Source: CADEED01 sp039931065
GTDB lineage: Bacteria > Pseudomonadota > Gammaproteobacteria > Steroidobacterales > Steroidobacteraceae
Direction of reading: 5' to 3'
DNA length: 64,000 nt
Assembly: GCA_039931065.1 (NCBI GenBank)
Contig: JBDTSP010000003.1
Span: forward strand, 267,151 to 331,150
A model generated the notes under the pieces. The model made no database searches, was not told where the DNA came from, and saw nothing but the letters and a program-made list of their open reading frames with translations. Position 1 is the stretch's first letter. Every line of letters begins with the position of its first letter. This document shows positions 42,920 to 52,681 of the stretch, one piece after another. The position numbers and the translations under genes are program-made.

Positions 42920-44191
42920 TTAGATCTTGTCGACGCCGCCCATGTAGCCGCGTAACGCTCCGGGAACGGTGATCGATCCATCGGCGTTCTGATAGTTCTC
43001 GAGAATCGCGACCAGCGCGCGGCCCACGGCCACGCCCGAACCATTCAACGTGTGCAACGGCTCGGGCTTGCCCGTCTCGGGGTTTCGCCAGCGCGCCTGC
43101 ATGCGCCGCGCCTGGAAGCCCTCGCAGTTGCTGCAGGAGGAGATCTCACGATATTTGTTCTGCGCCGGCAACCAGACTTCGAGATCGTAGGTCTTGGCGG
43201 CGGCGAAGCCGATATCGCCCGCGCATAACGCAAGCACGCGATACGGCAACTCGAGCTTCTGCAGAACTTTTTCCGCGTGGCTGGTGAGTTCTTCGAGTGC
43301 GGCGTACGAATCCGCAGGCTTCACGATGTGCACCAGCTCCACCTTCTCGAACTGGTGCTGGCGGATCAGGCCGCGGGTGTCCTTGCCGGCCGCACCCGCT
43401 TCCGAGCGGAAACACGGCGTGTGCGCAACCAGCTTCATTGGCAGCTTGTTGGCCTCGACGATGCTGTCACGTACCAGGTTGGTCGCCGGCACTTCGGCCG
43501 TCGGGATGAGATAGAACCCCTGCTCACCCTGGAGGCGGAACAAATCCGCGTCGAACTTCGGCAACTGGCCCGTGCCCTGCAGCGTCGAGGCGTTCACGAG
43601 ATAGGGCACGTACAACTCGGTGTAGCCGTGTTCGCGCGTGTGCAGGTCGAGCATGAACTGCGCCAGCGCGCGATGCAGACGCGCGACGCCGCCACGCATC
43701 ACCGAGAAACGCGCGCCGGAGATTTTCGCGGCAATTTCGAAATCCAGTCCGCCCAGCTTCTCGCCGAGCTCGACGTGATCCTTCGGCGTGAACTCGAACT
43801 TTCTCGGCTCGCCCCAACGGCGTACCTCCTTGTTAGCCGATTCGTCACGGCCATCGGGCACGGATTCATGCAGCGTGTTGGGCAGGCCCAGCTGCCACGC
43901 ATCGAGCTGCGTCTGCACGCTTGCAATCGCGGCATCACTCGAGCCGAGCTGGCCGGTGAGTTCCTCCGCACGTCTCAACAACGCACTGGCGTCTTCGCCC
44001 TTTCCTTTGGCCATGCCGACGGCCTTGGCATTGGCATTCCGCTCCGCACGCACCCGATCGGATTCAATCTGCGCGGTCTTGCGCTGCTCGTCGAGGGCGT
44101 TGAACGCGGCGACGTCAAGCGTGAACCCGCGGCGTGCGAGGTTGGCGGCGACGGCGCCGGGGTCTGAGCGAAGTTGTTTGGAGTCGAGCAC
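42920..44191 (-). CDS. serS: Seryl-tRNA synthetase
   Basis: A 423-residue class II synthetase. The N-terminal ~105 residues are the long antiparallel coiled-coil arm that grips the long variable arm of tRNA-Ser. The catalytic core shows motif 2 (HTPCFRSEAGAAGKDTRG, then RQHQFEKVE) and motif 3 (NGSGVAVGRALVAILENYQ). It charges tRNA-Ser in the cytoplasm; a tRNA-Ser gene is 4 kb away. It is last in the six-gene minus-strand operon, nine bases after crcB, and is followed at once by the REP-like repeat. Confidence 0.97.
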   Translation of the reverse strand: MLDSKQLRSDPGAVAANLARRGFTLDVAAFNALDEQRKTAQIESDRVRAERNANAKAVGMAKGKGEDASALLRRAEELTGQLGSSDAAIASVQTQLDAWQLGLPNTLHESVPDGRDESANKEVRRWGEPRKFEFTPKDHVELGEKLGGLDFEIAAKISGARFSVMRGGVARLHRALAQFMLDLHTREHGYTELYVPYLVNASTLQGTGQLPKFDADLFRLQGEQGFYLIPTAEVPATNLVRDSIVEANKLPMKLVAHTPCFRSEAGAAGKDTRGLIRQHQFEKVELVHIVKPADSYAALEELTSHAEKVLQKLELPYRVLALCAGDIGFAAAKTYDLEVWLPAQNKYREISSCSNCEGFQARRMQARWRNPETGKPEPLHTLNGSGVAVGRALVAILENYQNADGSITVPGALRGYMGGVDKI

Positions 44192-44200
44192 GTAATCTCT

Positions 44201-44566
44201 CTACGAAATGAGCAAAGTTGCAATCTTGATACCGGCGACCGCCGCGAGCACGCAGCCCACCACCGTGGCGGCGACATAAGCCGCCGAGAGCAGCGAAAAA
44301 CCAAGCAGCGCGGTTTCGAGTGCGAACGCGGAATACGTCGTGAAGCCGCCAAGCACACCTACCATCCAGAAAAGGCGCGCATTTTCGGCCCCGGCACCCC
44401 GGGCCGAAACATACATATATAAGAGTCCGATCGCGAACGAGCCGAGCAGGTTGACGACAATAGTCGCCACCGGCCAGCCGCCGGCGGCCACCGGCCACAG
44501 CCGATATGCGCCGTAACGGGCCACACTTCCTGCCGCTCCTCCCAGCGCCACGAACAACCAGTTCAT
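44201..44566 (-). CDS. crcB: Fluoride channel CrcB/FluC
   Basis: A 121-residue protein with four membrane segments. Signature residues are visible: VNLLGSFAIGLLY and GGFTTYSAFALE (usually GGFTTFSTF). It dimerises into a fluoride-exporting channel in the inner membrane. It overlaps rarA by four bases, so it sits inside an operon rather than behind its own fluoride riboswitch. Confidence 0.95.
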   Translation of the reverse strand: MNWLFVALGGAAGSVARYGAYRLWPVAAGGWPVATIVVNLLGSFAIGLLYMYVSARGAGAENARLFWMVGVLGGFTTYSAFALETALLGFSLLSAAYVAATVVGCVLAAVAGIKIATLLIS

Positions 44567-45930
44567 GGGTCTTCTCCTTTGGGCGGGGCGGTTTCACCAC
44601 GCAAACGCGCCAGCGCTTCACCGATCCTGATCTCGAGTCCGCGCGCCACCGGGCGATAGTACCGCCGGTCGGGCATTTCATCGGGTAGATAGCGTTCGCC
44701 CTTCACGAATGCGCCAGGCTCATCGTGTGCGTACCGGTATCCCTCGCCGAAGCCGAGCCCCTTCATCAACTTGGTCGGTGCATTGCGGAAGCGCAGCGGC
44801 ACATCGAGCGTACCGAACTGCTCGACATCGGCCTTCGCCTCGCCGTACGCGACGTACACCGCATTGCTCTTGGGCGCGACCGCGAGAAACACCAGCGCGT
44901 TGGCAATCGCCAGTTCACCTTCGGGACTGCCGAGACGCTCGAAAATTTCCCACGCGTCAAGCGCGATCTGCTGGGCGCGCGGATCGGCGAGGCCGATGTC
45001 CTCGATCGCCATGCGCACGATGCGCCGCGCGAGGTAGTGAGGATCGCAGCCGCCGTCGAGCATACGTGCGTACCAGTACAGCGCCCCATCCGGGTCGGTG
45101 CCGCGCACCGCCTTGTGCAGCGCCGAGATCTGGTCATAGAACTGCTCACCACCCTTGTCGAAGCGGCGCCGCCCGCCGGTCGCGACTTCCTTCACCTGCT
45201 CGAGGCTGATCGTCGCGTGCCCGTCCACTTCAACCGCGAGGTCTGCCGCGATCTCCAGCATGCCGAGCGCGCGGCGTCCGTCGCCATCACCGCCGTGCGC
45301 CAATGCGATCAGCGCCTCGTCGTCGATGTAGATGGCGCGCGCCCCGAGACCACGCTCGGTGTCTTCCAGCGCGCGACGCAGTAGTTTGACGATGTCCTGG
45401 ATGCCGAGCGAACGCAGCACGTAAACGCGCGCGCGGGACAACAAGGCGCTGATGACTTCGAACGACGGGTTCTCGGTGGTGGCGCCGATGAAGGTGATCG
45501 TGCCGTCCTCGACGTACGGCAGGAAAGTGTCCTGCTGCGACTTGTTGAAGCGATGCACTTCGTCGAGAAACAATACGCTGCGGCGACCGCGTTCGGCGCG
45601 CGACGTTCGGGCGCGCTCGACGGCCTCGCGGATATCCTTGACTCCGGCCATGACGGCCGACAGCTGCATGAACTCCGCATCGGCGCGCCGCGCGATGAGC
45701 CGCGCCAGCGTCGTTTTGCCGGTGCCCGGCGGTCCCCACAGGATCAGCGAATGGAGCTGTCCGCGCTCGAGCGCCTGGCGCAGCGGTTTCCCCTGCGCGA
45801 TGACCTGCTCCTGCCCGACGAACTCGTCGAGATTGCGCGGGCGCATGCGGTCGGCCAGCGGCCGCAGTGCATCGCTGGGCGCCACGTCGCGCAGCAGGTC
45901 CGGCTGCGAACCGCGGCTGCCCGCGCTCAC
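44563..45930 (-). CDS. rarA: Replication-associated recombination protein A
   Basis: A 455-residue AAA+ ATPase (RarA/MgsA, WRNIP1 family). Walker A GPPGTGKTT is at 66-74, Walker B LFLDEVHRF near 120, sensor I GATTENPSFEV near 150, and the C-terminal tetramerisation region ends PDRRYYRPV. It acts at stalled replication forks. I chose the GTG at 45930, which overlaps the vanZ stop as GTGA and gives the family's usual length; longer upstream starts would cover vanZ. Confidence 0.95.
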   Translation of the reverse strand: MSAGSRGSQPDLLRDVAPSDALRPLADRMRPRNLDEFVGQEQVIAQGKPLRQALERGQLHSLILWGPPGTGKTTLARLIARRADAEFMQLSAVMAGVKDIREAVERARTSRAERGRRSVLFLDEVHRFNKSQQDTFLPYVEDGTITFIGATTENPSFEVISALLSRARVYVLRSLGIQDIVKLLRRALEDTERGLGARAIYIDDEALIALAHGGDGDGRRALGMLEIAADLAVEVDGHATISLEQVKEVATGGRRRFDKGGEQFYDQISALHKAVRGTDPDGALYWYARMLDGGCDPHYLARRIVRMAIEDIGLADPRAQQIALDAWEIFERLGSPEGELAIANALVFLAVAPKSNAVYVAYGEAKADVEQFGTLDVPLRFRNAPTKLMKGLGFGEGYRYAHDEPGAFVKGERYLPDEMPDRRYYRPVARGLEIRIGEALARLRGETAPPKGEDP

Positions 45931-46328
45931 GACACGACCTGCCGCTGACCTAACAACCATGCGGCCCACGCCGTCCAGCGCGACAGCCCGAGCCAGCCGA
46001 GCGCCAGCCCCAGCAATACGCCAGAAGAATTCGCCAGCACGTCGCGCGGATCGCCGTGACGCCCCGCATGCATGAAGTACTGCGCGAACTCGATCGCGAT
46101 GCCGAGCGCGAACAACGCGATGAAGACCTTCCACCACGACCGTCGCGCCACTAGCCCGGTGAAATACGCCGCGAGCGCGCCATGACCGGCCAGATGGCTC
46201 AACTTGTCGTTGAAATCGAATGCTCTTGGCAGCTCGTCGCCGGGCATCAGACATACGTACAGCGCCAATCCCACGAACACGAAACCCAAGACCCACCACA
46301 GGCGGGTGAGGGTTGCCGGTTGAATCAT
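45927..46328 (-). CDS. VanZ family membrane protein
   Basis: A 133-residue protein with four membrane segments (WWVLGFVFVGLALYVCLMPG, then ALAAYFTGLVA, FIALFALGIAIEFAQYFM and GVLLGLALGWLGL). The FNDKLSHLAGHGALA and EFAQYFMHAGRHGDPRD blocks are typical of small VanZ-like proteins. Despite the name, most have no known link to glycopeptide resistance. Overlaps of four bases on both sides place it inside the ftsK-serS operon. Confidence 0.88.
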   Translation of the reverse strand: MIQPATLTRLWWVLGFVFVGLALYVCLMPGDELPRAFDFNDKLSHLAGHGALAAYFTGLVARRSWWKVFIALFALGIAIEFAQYFMHAGRHGDPRDVLANSSGVLLGLALGWLGLSRWTAWAAWLLGQRQVVS

Positions 46329-46981
46329 GGAAGCGGGGTACCGATGACGTCGGCACCCTCGGGCGGCGTGAAGTTCATCTCCGCCTCTGCCACCGGCGCA
46401 TTTCGTTCGCTGTCGGTGAAGTCGAGGCGCACCGTCTGGCCGAGTTTGTCCTTGAGCACCATTCGCTTGAGTTCATTCCGCAGGAACGCCAGTTGAGCCT
46501 CGCGAAAATCGGCATCGCCCTCTTTCGGCACGACCTTCACCCAGTCGAAGCCATCGCGCCGGCCGGCCGGCGTGACCGTAAAGCGTTCGCGGATGTTTTC
46601 ATCGCCGGCGAGCAGGCTCGCGGGCGTCGCGGTGAGCGCCGCGGCGGCTGCCTTGACCGAAACCTGCTCAAGATCGCGGTCGTAGAACCAGAGGTTCTTG
46701 CCGTCGGCCACCATGAGTTGAGGAGACGAACCGCCATCGGGAGTCAGCTCCCAGCGAAACCGGCCCGGACGCACGATGGTGAGTTTGCCGCCGGCCTTCT
46801 GCACGGTGAGACCTCGGCCGTCGGTGACCACCTGCGAGAATTCAGTGCGCAGCGTCTTGAGGTGCTCGAGGTAACCATCGAGCGGCGTCTGGCCCTGCGC
46901 GAAAGACGCCGTGCCGAGCGCGACCCACAAACCTGCGAGCCTGCGCAACTGGCGTGAACGGCGCGGCGAAGTGGCCATCAT
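46325..46981 (-). CDS. lolA: Outer-membrane lipoprotein carrier LolA
   Basis: A 218-residue periplasmic chaperone with a signal peptide (RRLAGLWVALGTASFAQG). The mature part starts with YLEHLKTLRTEFSQVV and contains GGKLTIVRPGRFRWEL and GKNLWFYDRDLEQVSV, family landmarks of the half-open barrel. It ferries lipoproteins from LolCDE to LolB. The ATG at 46981 overlaps the ftsK stop (ATGA). A much longer open frame upstream is only the antisense/out-of-frame shadow of ftsK. Confidence 0.95.
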   Translation of the reverse strand: MMATSPRRSRQLRRLAGLWVALGTASFAQGQTPLDGYLEHLKTLRTEFSQVVTDGRGLTVQKAGGKLTIVRPGRFRWELTPDGGSSPQLMVADGKNLWFYDRDLEQVSVKAAAAALTATPASLLAGDENIRERFTVTPAGRRDGFDWVKVVPKEGDADFREAQLAFLRNELKRMVLKDKLGQTVRLDFTDSERNAPVAEAEMNFTPPEGADVIGTPLP

Positions 46982-49308
46982 TCGCTGCCCGGCGGAGCGG
47001 GAGCGAGGATCTCGCGTGCTCCGTTCGGCTGCAGCGGGCCGACCACGCCCGCGTTCTCCATGCTCTCGAGCAGGCGCGCGGCGCGGTTGTAACCAATCTT
47101 GAGCCGGCGCTGAACATACGAGATGGAGGGTTTGCGTTCGGTGGTGACTATCTTCACCGCCTCGTCGTACAACGCATCCTGTTCGCCATCGGCGGTGGAG
47201 TTCGGATCGGACGGTTCGCCCGAGATACCCGCAAGCGGCGTGCTCGGCCCGTCGAGAATCGCTTCGATGTAGTTCGGGGCGCCCGATCTCTTGAGAGCTT
47301 CGACCACGCGGTGCACTTCGGCATCCGCGACGAAGGCCCCGTGAACACGCGTCGGCACAGAGGTGCCCGACGGTAGATAGAGCATGTCGCCGTGGCCGAG
47401 CAGGGACTCCGCGCCCATCTGGTCGAGGATCGTGCGCGAGTCGACCCGCGCGGATACCTGGAACGCGATGCGGCAGGGAATGTTCGCCTTGATGAGGCCC
47501 GTGATCACGTCCACCGAAGGACGCTGGGTCGCGAGCACCAGGTGGATACCCGACGCGCGCGCCTTCTGCGCCAGGCGCGCGATCAACTCTTCGACCTTCT
47601 TGCCGACGATCATCATCATGTCGGCGAGTTCGTCGATGATCACGACAATGAACGGCAGCGGCACCAGATCGGTGATGAGCCGCTGATCGATCGACGGATC
47701 GTTGGCCGCCAGGGCGGTCATCACCGGATCGCGAATCGGCTTGCCGGCATCGTTCGCGTCCTTGACCTTGCGATTGAAGCCCGAGATGTTGCGCACGCCG
47801 AGCGCGGACATCAACGCATAACGCCGCTCCATCTCGGCCACGCACCAGCGTAATGCGTTCGCGGCATGTTTCATGTCGGTGACGACGGGCGCCAGCAAAT
47901 GCGGAATGCCCTCGTATACCGAAAGCTCCAGCATCTTGGGATCGATCATGATCAGGCGCACGTGTTCGGCGGTGCTCTTGTAGAGCAACGACAGGATCAT
48001 GGCGTTGATGCCCACCGATTTACCGGAACCTGTGGTGCCGGCGATGAGCAGATGCGGCATCTTCGCAAGATCGGCGCACACCGGCACGCCGCCGATGTCC
48101 TTGCCGAGTGCGATCGCCAGCGGCGATGCGACCTCGTCGTAGGCCTTCGACTTGATGATCTCGCCGAGCGTGACGATCTCGCGTTTCTCGTTTGGGATCT
48201 CGAGACCCATGACGGATTTGCCGGGGATGACTTCGACCACGCGCACGCTGATCGCCGACAGCGAGCGCGCCAGATCCTTCGAGAGGCCGGAAATCTGACT
48301 GACCTTGACGCCGGGTGCCGGACGCATTTCGTAACGGGTAACCACTGGCCCTGGCTGCACGGCGACCACTTCGACTTCGACGCCGAAATCCTTGAGCTTG
48401 AGCTCGACCAGGCGCGACATCGCCTCGAGCGCTTCCTGCGAGATACCGGACTCGCGCGCCGGCGGATCGTCGAGCAACGAGAGCGGCGGCAATTCACCCG
48501 CCTTCGGCGCATCGAACATTGGAACCTGGCGCTCTTTCTCGACGCGCTCGCTCTTTTCCACCACCGGCGCGGGCGCTTCGATGCGCGGCTTCACTCGAGT
48601 CGCGACACGTTTCTCTTCGACCTTGGCCGCTTCGACGCGTGCCTTCTTGGCCTCGACGCCGACCGCGACATCGCGCGCGACGCTGCGCCGCGCCTTGATC
48701 CAGCCGATTGCATTCCAGATGCCGGCGCCGAGTCTGTCGATGATGGTCAGCCACGACACGCCGAAAGCCAGCGAGACGCCGGCCATCCACGCCGTGAGCA
48801 TGAACAACGTGGCGCCGAGGAAATTGAGATTCGATGCAAGACCGTTGCCGATGAATTGCCCCACCACGCCGCCCGCGCTCTCACGCAGGAAACCCGGGCC
48901 CCAGTGCAACGTCGCGAGCCCGCAGCTCGCGAACAACATGAGGGTGAAGCCACCGATGCGCACCGCGGTGTTCGCCCGCGTACGCCCCTCCTCGTCTTCG
49001 CGGTGGCGAAACATGACGAAGCAGGCGACGGCCAACATGATGGGGAATAGATAGGCGGGCCGGCCGAAGAGAAAGAACAGGATGTCCGACAGCCAGGCGC
49101 CGAACGGCCCGATGCTGTTGCCCACGGAATGGCCGCTGCTGCCGGTCGACATGAACGCCGCGTCTTCACGGTGATAGGTGAGCAACGCAAACAGCATGAC
49201 CAGCGCGACGGCGCCGATCGCGAGCACCGCGCTCTCGCGCAGGCCACGTGAGACCGCCGTGGTAAAGCGCTTCTGGGGCTTGGTCCGATCGTAAGTGCTT
49301 TCTGCCAT
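46978..49308 (-). CDS. ftsK: DNA translocase FtsK
   Basis: 776 residues. The N-terminal ~200 residues hold four membrane segments anchoring it at the septum; a short basic linker (~205-260) is much shorter than in E. coli. The alpha/beta motor domain has Walker A GTTGSGKSV at 424-432 and Walker B FIVVIIDELADMM. The C-terminal gamma winged helix (ISYVQRRLKIGYNRAARLLE) reads KOPS and activates XerD. It moves chromosome dimers to the dif site at division. First gene of the operon running to serS. Confidence 0.96.
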   Translation of the reverse strand: MAESTYDRTKPQKRFTTAVSRGLRESAVLAIGAVALVMLFALLTYHREDAAFMSTGSSGHSVGNSIGPFGAWLSDILFFLFGRPAYLFPIMLAVACFVMFRHREDEEGRTRANTAVRIGGFTLMLFASCGLATLHWGPGFLRESAGGVVGQFIGNGLASNLNFLGATLFMLTAWMAGVSLAFGVSWLTIIDRLGAGIWNAIGWIKARRSVARDVAVGVEAKKARVEAAKVEEKRVATRVKPRIEAPAPVVEKSERVEKERQVPMFDAPKAGELPPLSLLDDPPARESGISQEALEAMSRLVELKLKDFGVEVEVVAVQPGPVVTRYEMRPAPGVKVSQISGLSKDLARSLSAISVRVVEVIPGKSVMGLEIPNEKREIVTLGEIIKSKAYDEVASPLAIALGKDIGGVPVCADLAKMPHLLIAGTTGSGKSVGINAMILSLLYKSTAEHVRLIMIDPKMLELSVYEGIPHLLAPVVTDMKHAANALRWCVAEMERRYALMSALGVRNISGFNRKVKDANDAGKPIRDPVMTALAANDPSIDQRLITDLVPLPFIVVIIDELADMMMIVGKKVEELIARLAQKARASGIHLVLATQRPSVDVITGLIKANIPCRIAFQVSARVDSRTILDQMGAESLLGHGDMLYLPSGTSVPTRVHGAFVADAEVHRVVEALKRSGAPNYIEAILDGPSTPLAGISGEPSDPNSTADGEQDALYDEAVKIVTTERKPSISYVQRRLKIGYNRAARLLESMENAGVVGPLQPNGAREILAPAPPGSE

Positions 49309-49368
49309 TTGCTCGCTATGTACCTGTTTGGGCTCGCGAATACTATCTTAAATCAGTGCCAGGGCGGC

Positions 49369-50427
49369 CTACGCCATGAGCGCGGGATGCGTGACCCTGC
49401 CGGCTTCCACGTTGATGCCTTTGAGCAGACCCGGATCGTCGCGCCAGTCTCCATCAGCGAGACGCCCGGCGTAAGGCGCAATCGCCGCGGACAACGCCTG
49501 CGACGAGGTCCGCGGCACCGATCCCGGCATGTTCGTGACGCAGAAATGGGTGACGCCTTCCCACTGATAGGTCGGCGCTTCCCAGCTGGTGGGCCTGGTG
49601 GTTTCGATGCAGCCGCCCTGGTCGACGCTTATATCGACGATGACACTGCCGGCATCCATCGATTTGACCATCTGGGCGGACACCACGTGCGGCGCCCGCG
49701 CACCCGTGACCAGCACCGCGCCGATGACGACGTCGGCGGCGCGCACCGCATCTGCGACGTCCGATACGTGCGGATACAAACCCGTGACGTTGGCGCCGAT
49801 CGCGCGGGCGGCCACCAGCTTGTCGCGATCCTTGTCGAAAACCACGACTTCGGCGCCGAGTCCCGCGGCCACCAGCGCCGCGTTGCCGCCGGCCACTCCG
49901 CCACCGAGCACGACGACCTTGCCGCGCCGCGCCGCCGGCACGCCGCCTAACAAGATCCCCTTGCCGCCCTGCGGCTGGTGCAGCAGTGTGGTGGCGTACT
50001 GCATCGAAAGCCGTCCGGCGATGTCGCTCATCGGCGCCAGCAGCGGCAACCGGCCGGCGCGGTCTTCGACCGTTTCGAAGGCCACCGCCGTGAGTCCGAT
50101 GTTGCACAACCGGCGCGTCAACTCGGGCAACGCCGCGAGATGCAGATAACAGAACAGCAAATGGTCCTTGCGCAGCCGCGCCAGGTCTGGCTCGATGGGC
50201 TCCTTGACCTTCACGATCATCTGCGACTTCGCGAACAGTTCGTCCGCAGTCGGCAACACGATGACGCCGACATCACGAAAGGTTTGGTCGCTATAACCGC
50301 TCTTCTCGCCCGCAAGGGATTCGACGAATACTTCATGCCCGTCGCGCACGAGTTCGACACAGGCCGCCGGAATGAGCCCGACTCGCCCCTCACGGGGCTT
50401 CAACTCACGGGGTATTCCGATCCGCAT
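49369..50427 (-). CDS. ald: Alanine dehydrogenase
   Basis: A 352-residue enzyme that interconverts L-alanine and pyruvate with NAD. MRIGIPRELKPREGRVGLIP is the conserved start, LFCYLHLAA carries the active-site His region, and VVVLGGGVAGGNAALVAAGLG is the NAD-binding Rossmann motif. DISVDQGGCIETTRPT holds the catalytic Asp block and HFCVTNMPGSVPRTS is the typical C-terminal signature. The ATG at 50427 is the family-standard start. It is divergent from trxB with a ~165-base shared promoter region. Confidence 0.95.
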   Translation of the reverse strand: MRIGIPRELKPREGRVGLIPAACVELVRDGHEVFVESLAGEKSGYSDQTFRDVGVIVLPTADELFAKSQMIVKVKEPIEPDLARLRKDHLLFCYLHLAALPELTRRLCNIGLTAVAFETVEDRAGRLPLLAPMSDIAGRLSMQYATTLLHQPQGGKGILLGGVPAARRGKVVVLGGGVAGGNAALVAAGLGAEVVVFDKDRDKLVAARAIGANVTGLYPHVSDVADAVRAADVVIGAVLVTGARAPHVVSAQMVKSMDAGSVIVDISVDQGGCIETTRPTSWEAPTYQWEGVTHFCVTNMPGSVPRTSSQALSAAIAPYAGRLADGDWRDDPGLLKGINVEAGRVTHPALMA

Positions 50428-50591
50428 AGGGGTTATCCATCGCTCGTGCACTTGGCCGCCGCGAGCGCCTTTCTTAAGATGTGACAGGCAGCGCGTTCTG
50501 CCTGCAACGGAAACTCGATTCTTCAACTTGAAAGCAGCGCCGCGTGCGCAATCTAAAGGCTTAAACGCCGTCTGAATGGCCAAAATTATAC

Positions 50592-51554
50592 ATGAGCACT
50601 TCTCGTCACAGCCCTCTCGTCATCCTGGGTTCCGGCCCCGCGGGTTACTCCGCCGCCGTTTACGCCGCACGCGCCAACCGCAAACCCCTGCTGATCACCG
50701 GTGTGGAACAGGGCGGCCAGCTCATGACCACCACGGAAGTGGACAACTGGCCCGGCGACCCGCATGGATTGCTCGGCCCCGCGCTGATGGAGCGCATGAA
50801 GGCGCACGCGGAGCGATTCGCCACTGAAATCGTCAACGATCACATTCATACGGTCGATTTCTCCAAGCGCCCGTACACGCTGAATGGCGATTACGGCAGC
50901 TACACCTGCGATGCGTTGATCATCGCAACCGGCGCATCCGCCAAATATCTGGGCCTGCCATCGGAGGAAAGGTTCCGCGGCAAGGGTGTGTCCGCCTGTG
51001 CCACCTGCGACGGATTTTTTTACAAAGGGCACCGCGTCGCGGTCATCGGCGGCGGCAATACCGCAGTCGAAGAGGCGCTCTATCTATCCAACCTCGCGAG
51101 CCATGTGACCGTCGTGCATCGGCGCGACAAATTCCGCGCCGAGAAAATCCTGCAGGATCGCCTGTTCGCGCTCGAAAAATCCGGCAAGGTGCGCATCGCC
51201 TGGAATCACACGGTCGCTGAAATCGTCGGCGACGCCAGCGGCGTGAGCGGCGTTCGCATCAAGCCCACCGAACACGGCGGCACGATCGAGAACATCGACG
51301 TGACAGGCGCCTTCATCGCCATCGGCCATTCACCGAACACCGGCATCTTCGAAGGCCAGCTCGCCATGCGCGACGGCTACATCTCCATCAGGAGCGGCAC
51401 CGAAGGCGCCGCGACCGCCACCAGCGTGGCCGGCGTATTCGCGGCGGGCGACGTCGCCGATCACGTGTATCGTCAAGCCATCACTTCGGCCGGATCCGGA
51501 TGCATGGCTGCGCTCGATGCGGACAAATATCTCGACCAGCATCACGGCCACTGA
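50592..51554 (+). CDS. trxB: Thioredoxin reductase
   Basis: A 320-residue flavoprotein: FAD motif LGSGPAGYSAAVYAARA, redox-active Cys136-Ala-Thr-Cys139 in SACATCDGFF, NADPH motif IGGGNTAVEEALYL, and C-terminal VFAAGDVADHVYRQAITSAG. It reduces thioredoxin with NADPH. ATTATAC lies immediately before the ATG, with no Shine-Dalgarno sequence. The 3' end overlaps the next gene by 38 bases. Confidence 0.97.
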   Translation: MSTSRHSPLVILGSGPAGYSAAVYAARANRKPLLITGVEQGGQLMTTTEVDNWPGDPHGLLGPALMERMKAHAERFATEIVNDHIHTVDFSKRPYTLNGDYGSYTCDALIIATGASAKYLGLPSEERFRGKGVSACATCDGFFYKGHRVAVIGGGNTAVEEALYLSNLASHVTVVHRRDKFRAEKILQDRLFALEKSGKVRIAWNHTVAEIVGDASGVSGVRIKPTEHGGTIENIDVTGAFIAIGHSPNTGIFEGQLAMRDGYISIRSGTEGAATATSVAGVFAAGDVADHVYRQAITSAGSGCMAALDADKYLDQHHGH

Positions 51555-52671
51555 CCCGGCCGCCTGGGACGCGCTCGACGCCGGCGGTTCACCCTTCCTG
51601 CGTCATGCGTTCCTCGAGCAGCTCGAGGCCACGCATTGCGTCGGCGGCGCGACCGGATGGCAACCGGCGCCGATCACCTTGTACGACGAGCGTGGTCTCG
51701 CCGCCGCCGCACCCGCTTACATCAAGGCGCACTCGTTTGGCGAGTTCGTCTTCGACTTCTCCTGGGCGCAGGCGTACGCGCAGCACGGCCTCGCTTACTA
51801 CCCGAAACTCGTGATCGGCGTGCCGTTCACGCCAGCCAGCGGCGCGCGGCTGCTGGTGCGTCCCGACCTCGACGCCGCGAAGATGCGCAGCGTGTTGATC
51901 GGCGCGATTCGGGAATATGCCGAGGCACACGCCTTTTCCTCGATTCACGCGTTGTTCGTTTCGGAAGCCGACCGTGCCGCGTTCGCGGACGCTGGCTGGC
52001 TGGCGCGGCACGACGTGCAATTCCACTGGCACAACCAGCAGTACCGCGACTTCGATCATTACCTCGAAGGTTTCACGGCCGACAAACGCAAGAAGGCCAA
52101 ACGCGAGCGCCGCCGAGTGGCCGAAGACGGCATCGTGTTCGAAACCTTGTTAGGCAACGGCCTGCAACGCAAGGCCGTCGACGAAATCTACGACCTGCAC
52201 CGCGACACCTTCCTGAGACACGGGCACGAGCCGTATCTGACGCGTGCGTTCTTCCGCCAGTTGCCGGCCGCGCTCGGCGAACGGTTCATGGTCAAACGCG
52301 CCCGCAGCGGCAACGAGACTGTCGCCGCGGCGGTTTTCTTCTGGAGTCAGGAGGCCCTGTACGGCCGTTATTGGGGCGCAGCCGAACAGCATCACAGCCT
52401 GCATTTCGAGACCTGTTATCACCAGGGCATCGACTTCTGCATCGAGCGCGGCATCACCCGCTTCGAACCCGGCACGCAGGGTGAGCACAAGGTGAGCCGC
52501 GGGTTCGTCCCATCGAATACCTGGTCGATGCACTGGATCGTGGATGCGCGGTTTCGCGAGGCCATCGGCGACTACCTGCGGCGCGAAGGCGCCCACGTCG
52601 ATCGCTACGCGCGCGAAATCGAGGCACACGTGCCCTACCGGGACGCGCGGCGCGACGCCCGCTCGAAATGA
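51517..52671 (+). CDS. FemAB-like (DUF482) GNAT-fold protein
   Basis: A 384-residue protein of the 'peptidogalycan biosynthesis/recognition' family, a double GNAT fold related to FemAB. Landmarks: AYIKAHSFGEFVFDFSWAQA, KLVIGVPFTPASGARLLV, WHNQQYRDFDHYLEGF, KRKKAKRERR, and the C-terminal EPGTQGEHKVSRGF. It probably transfers an aminoacyl or acyl group using aminoacyl-tRNA or CoA, but no member's reaction is firmly known to me. It starts within the 3' end of trxB and sits next to aat, where related genomes often carry ate (bpt). Confidence 0.88.
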   Translation: MRTNISTSITATDPAAWDALDAGGSPFLRHAFLEQLEATHCVGGATGWQPAPITLYDERGLAAAAPAYIKAHSFGEFVFDFSWAQAYAQHGLAYYPKLVIGVPFTPASGARLLVRPDLDAAKMRSVLIGAIREYAEAHAFSSIHALFVSEADRAAFADAGWLARHDVQFHWHNQQYRDFDHYLEGFTADKRKKAKRERRRVAEDGIVFETLLGNGLQRKAVDEIYDLHRDTFLRHGHEPYLTRAFFRQLPAALGERFMVKRARSGNETVAAAVFFWSQEALYGRYWGAAEQHHSLHFETCYHQGIDFCIERGITRFEPGTQGEHKVSRGFVPSNTWSMHWIVDARFREAIGDYLRREGAHVDRYAREIEAHVPYRDARRDARSK

Positions 52672-52681
52672 ACCCCAGAAA

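Noticed and set aside
44567..44700. Fluoride riboswitch for crcB
   Set aside because: The bases upstream of crcB are the 3' end of rarA coding sequence, with a 4-base overlap; no riboswitch space exists.
45931..46356. Longer rarA start covering vanZ
   Set aside because: The extra residues are low-complexity and out of frame with VanZ, which has clear membrane segments and GTGA/ATGA couplings.
46982..47845. Extended N-terminal frame of lolA antisense to nothing but within ftsK
   Set aside because: It is a different frame of the ftsK coding strand; LolA's signal peptide starts only after 46981.
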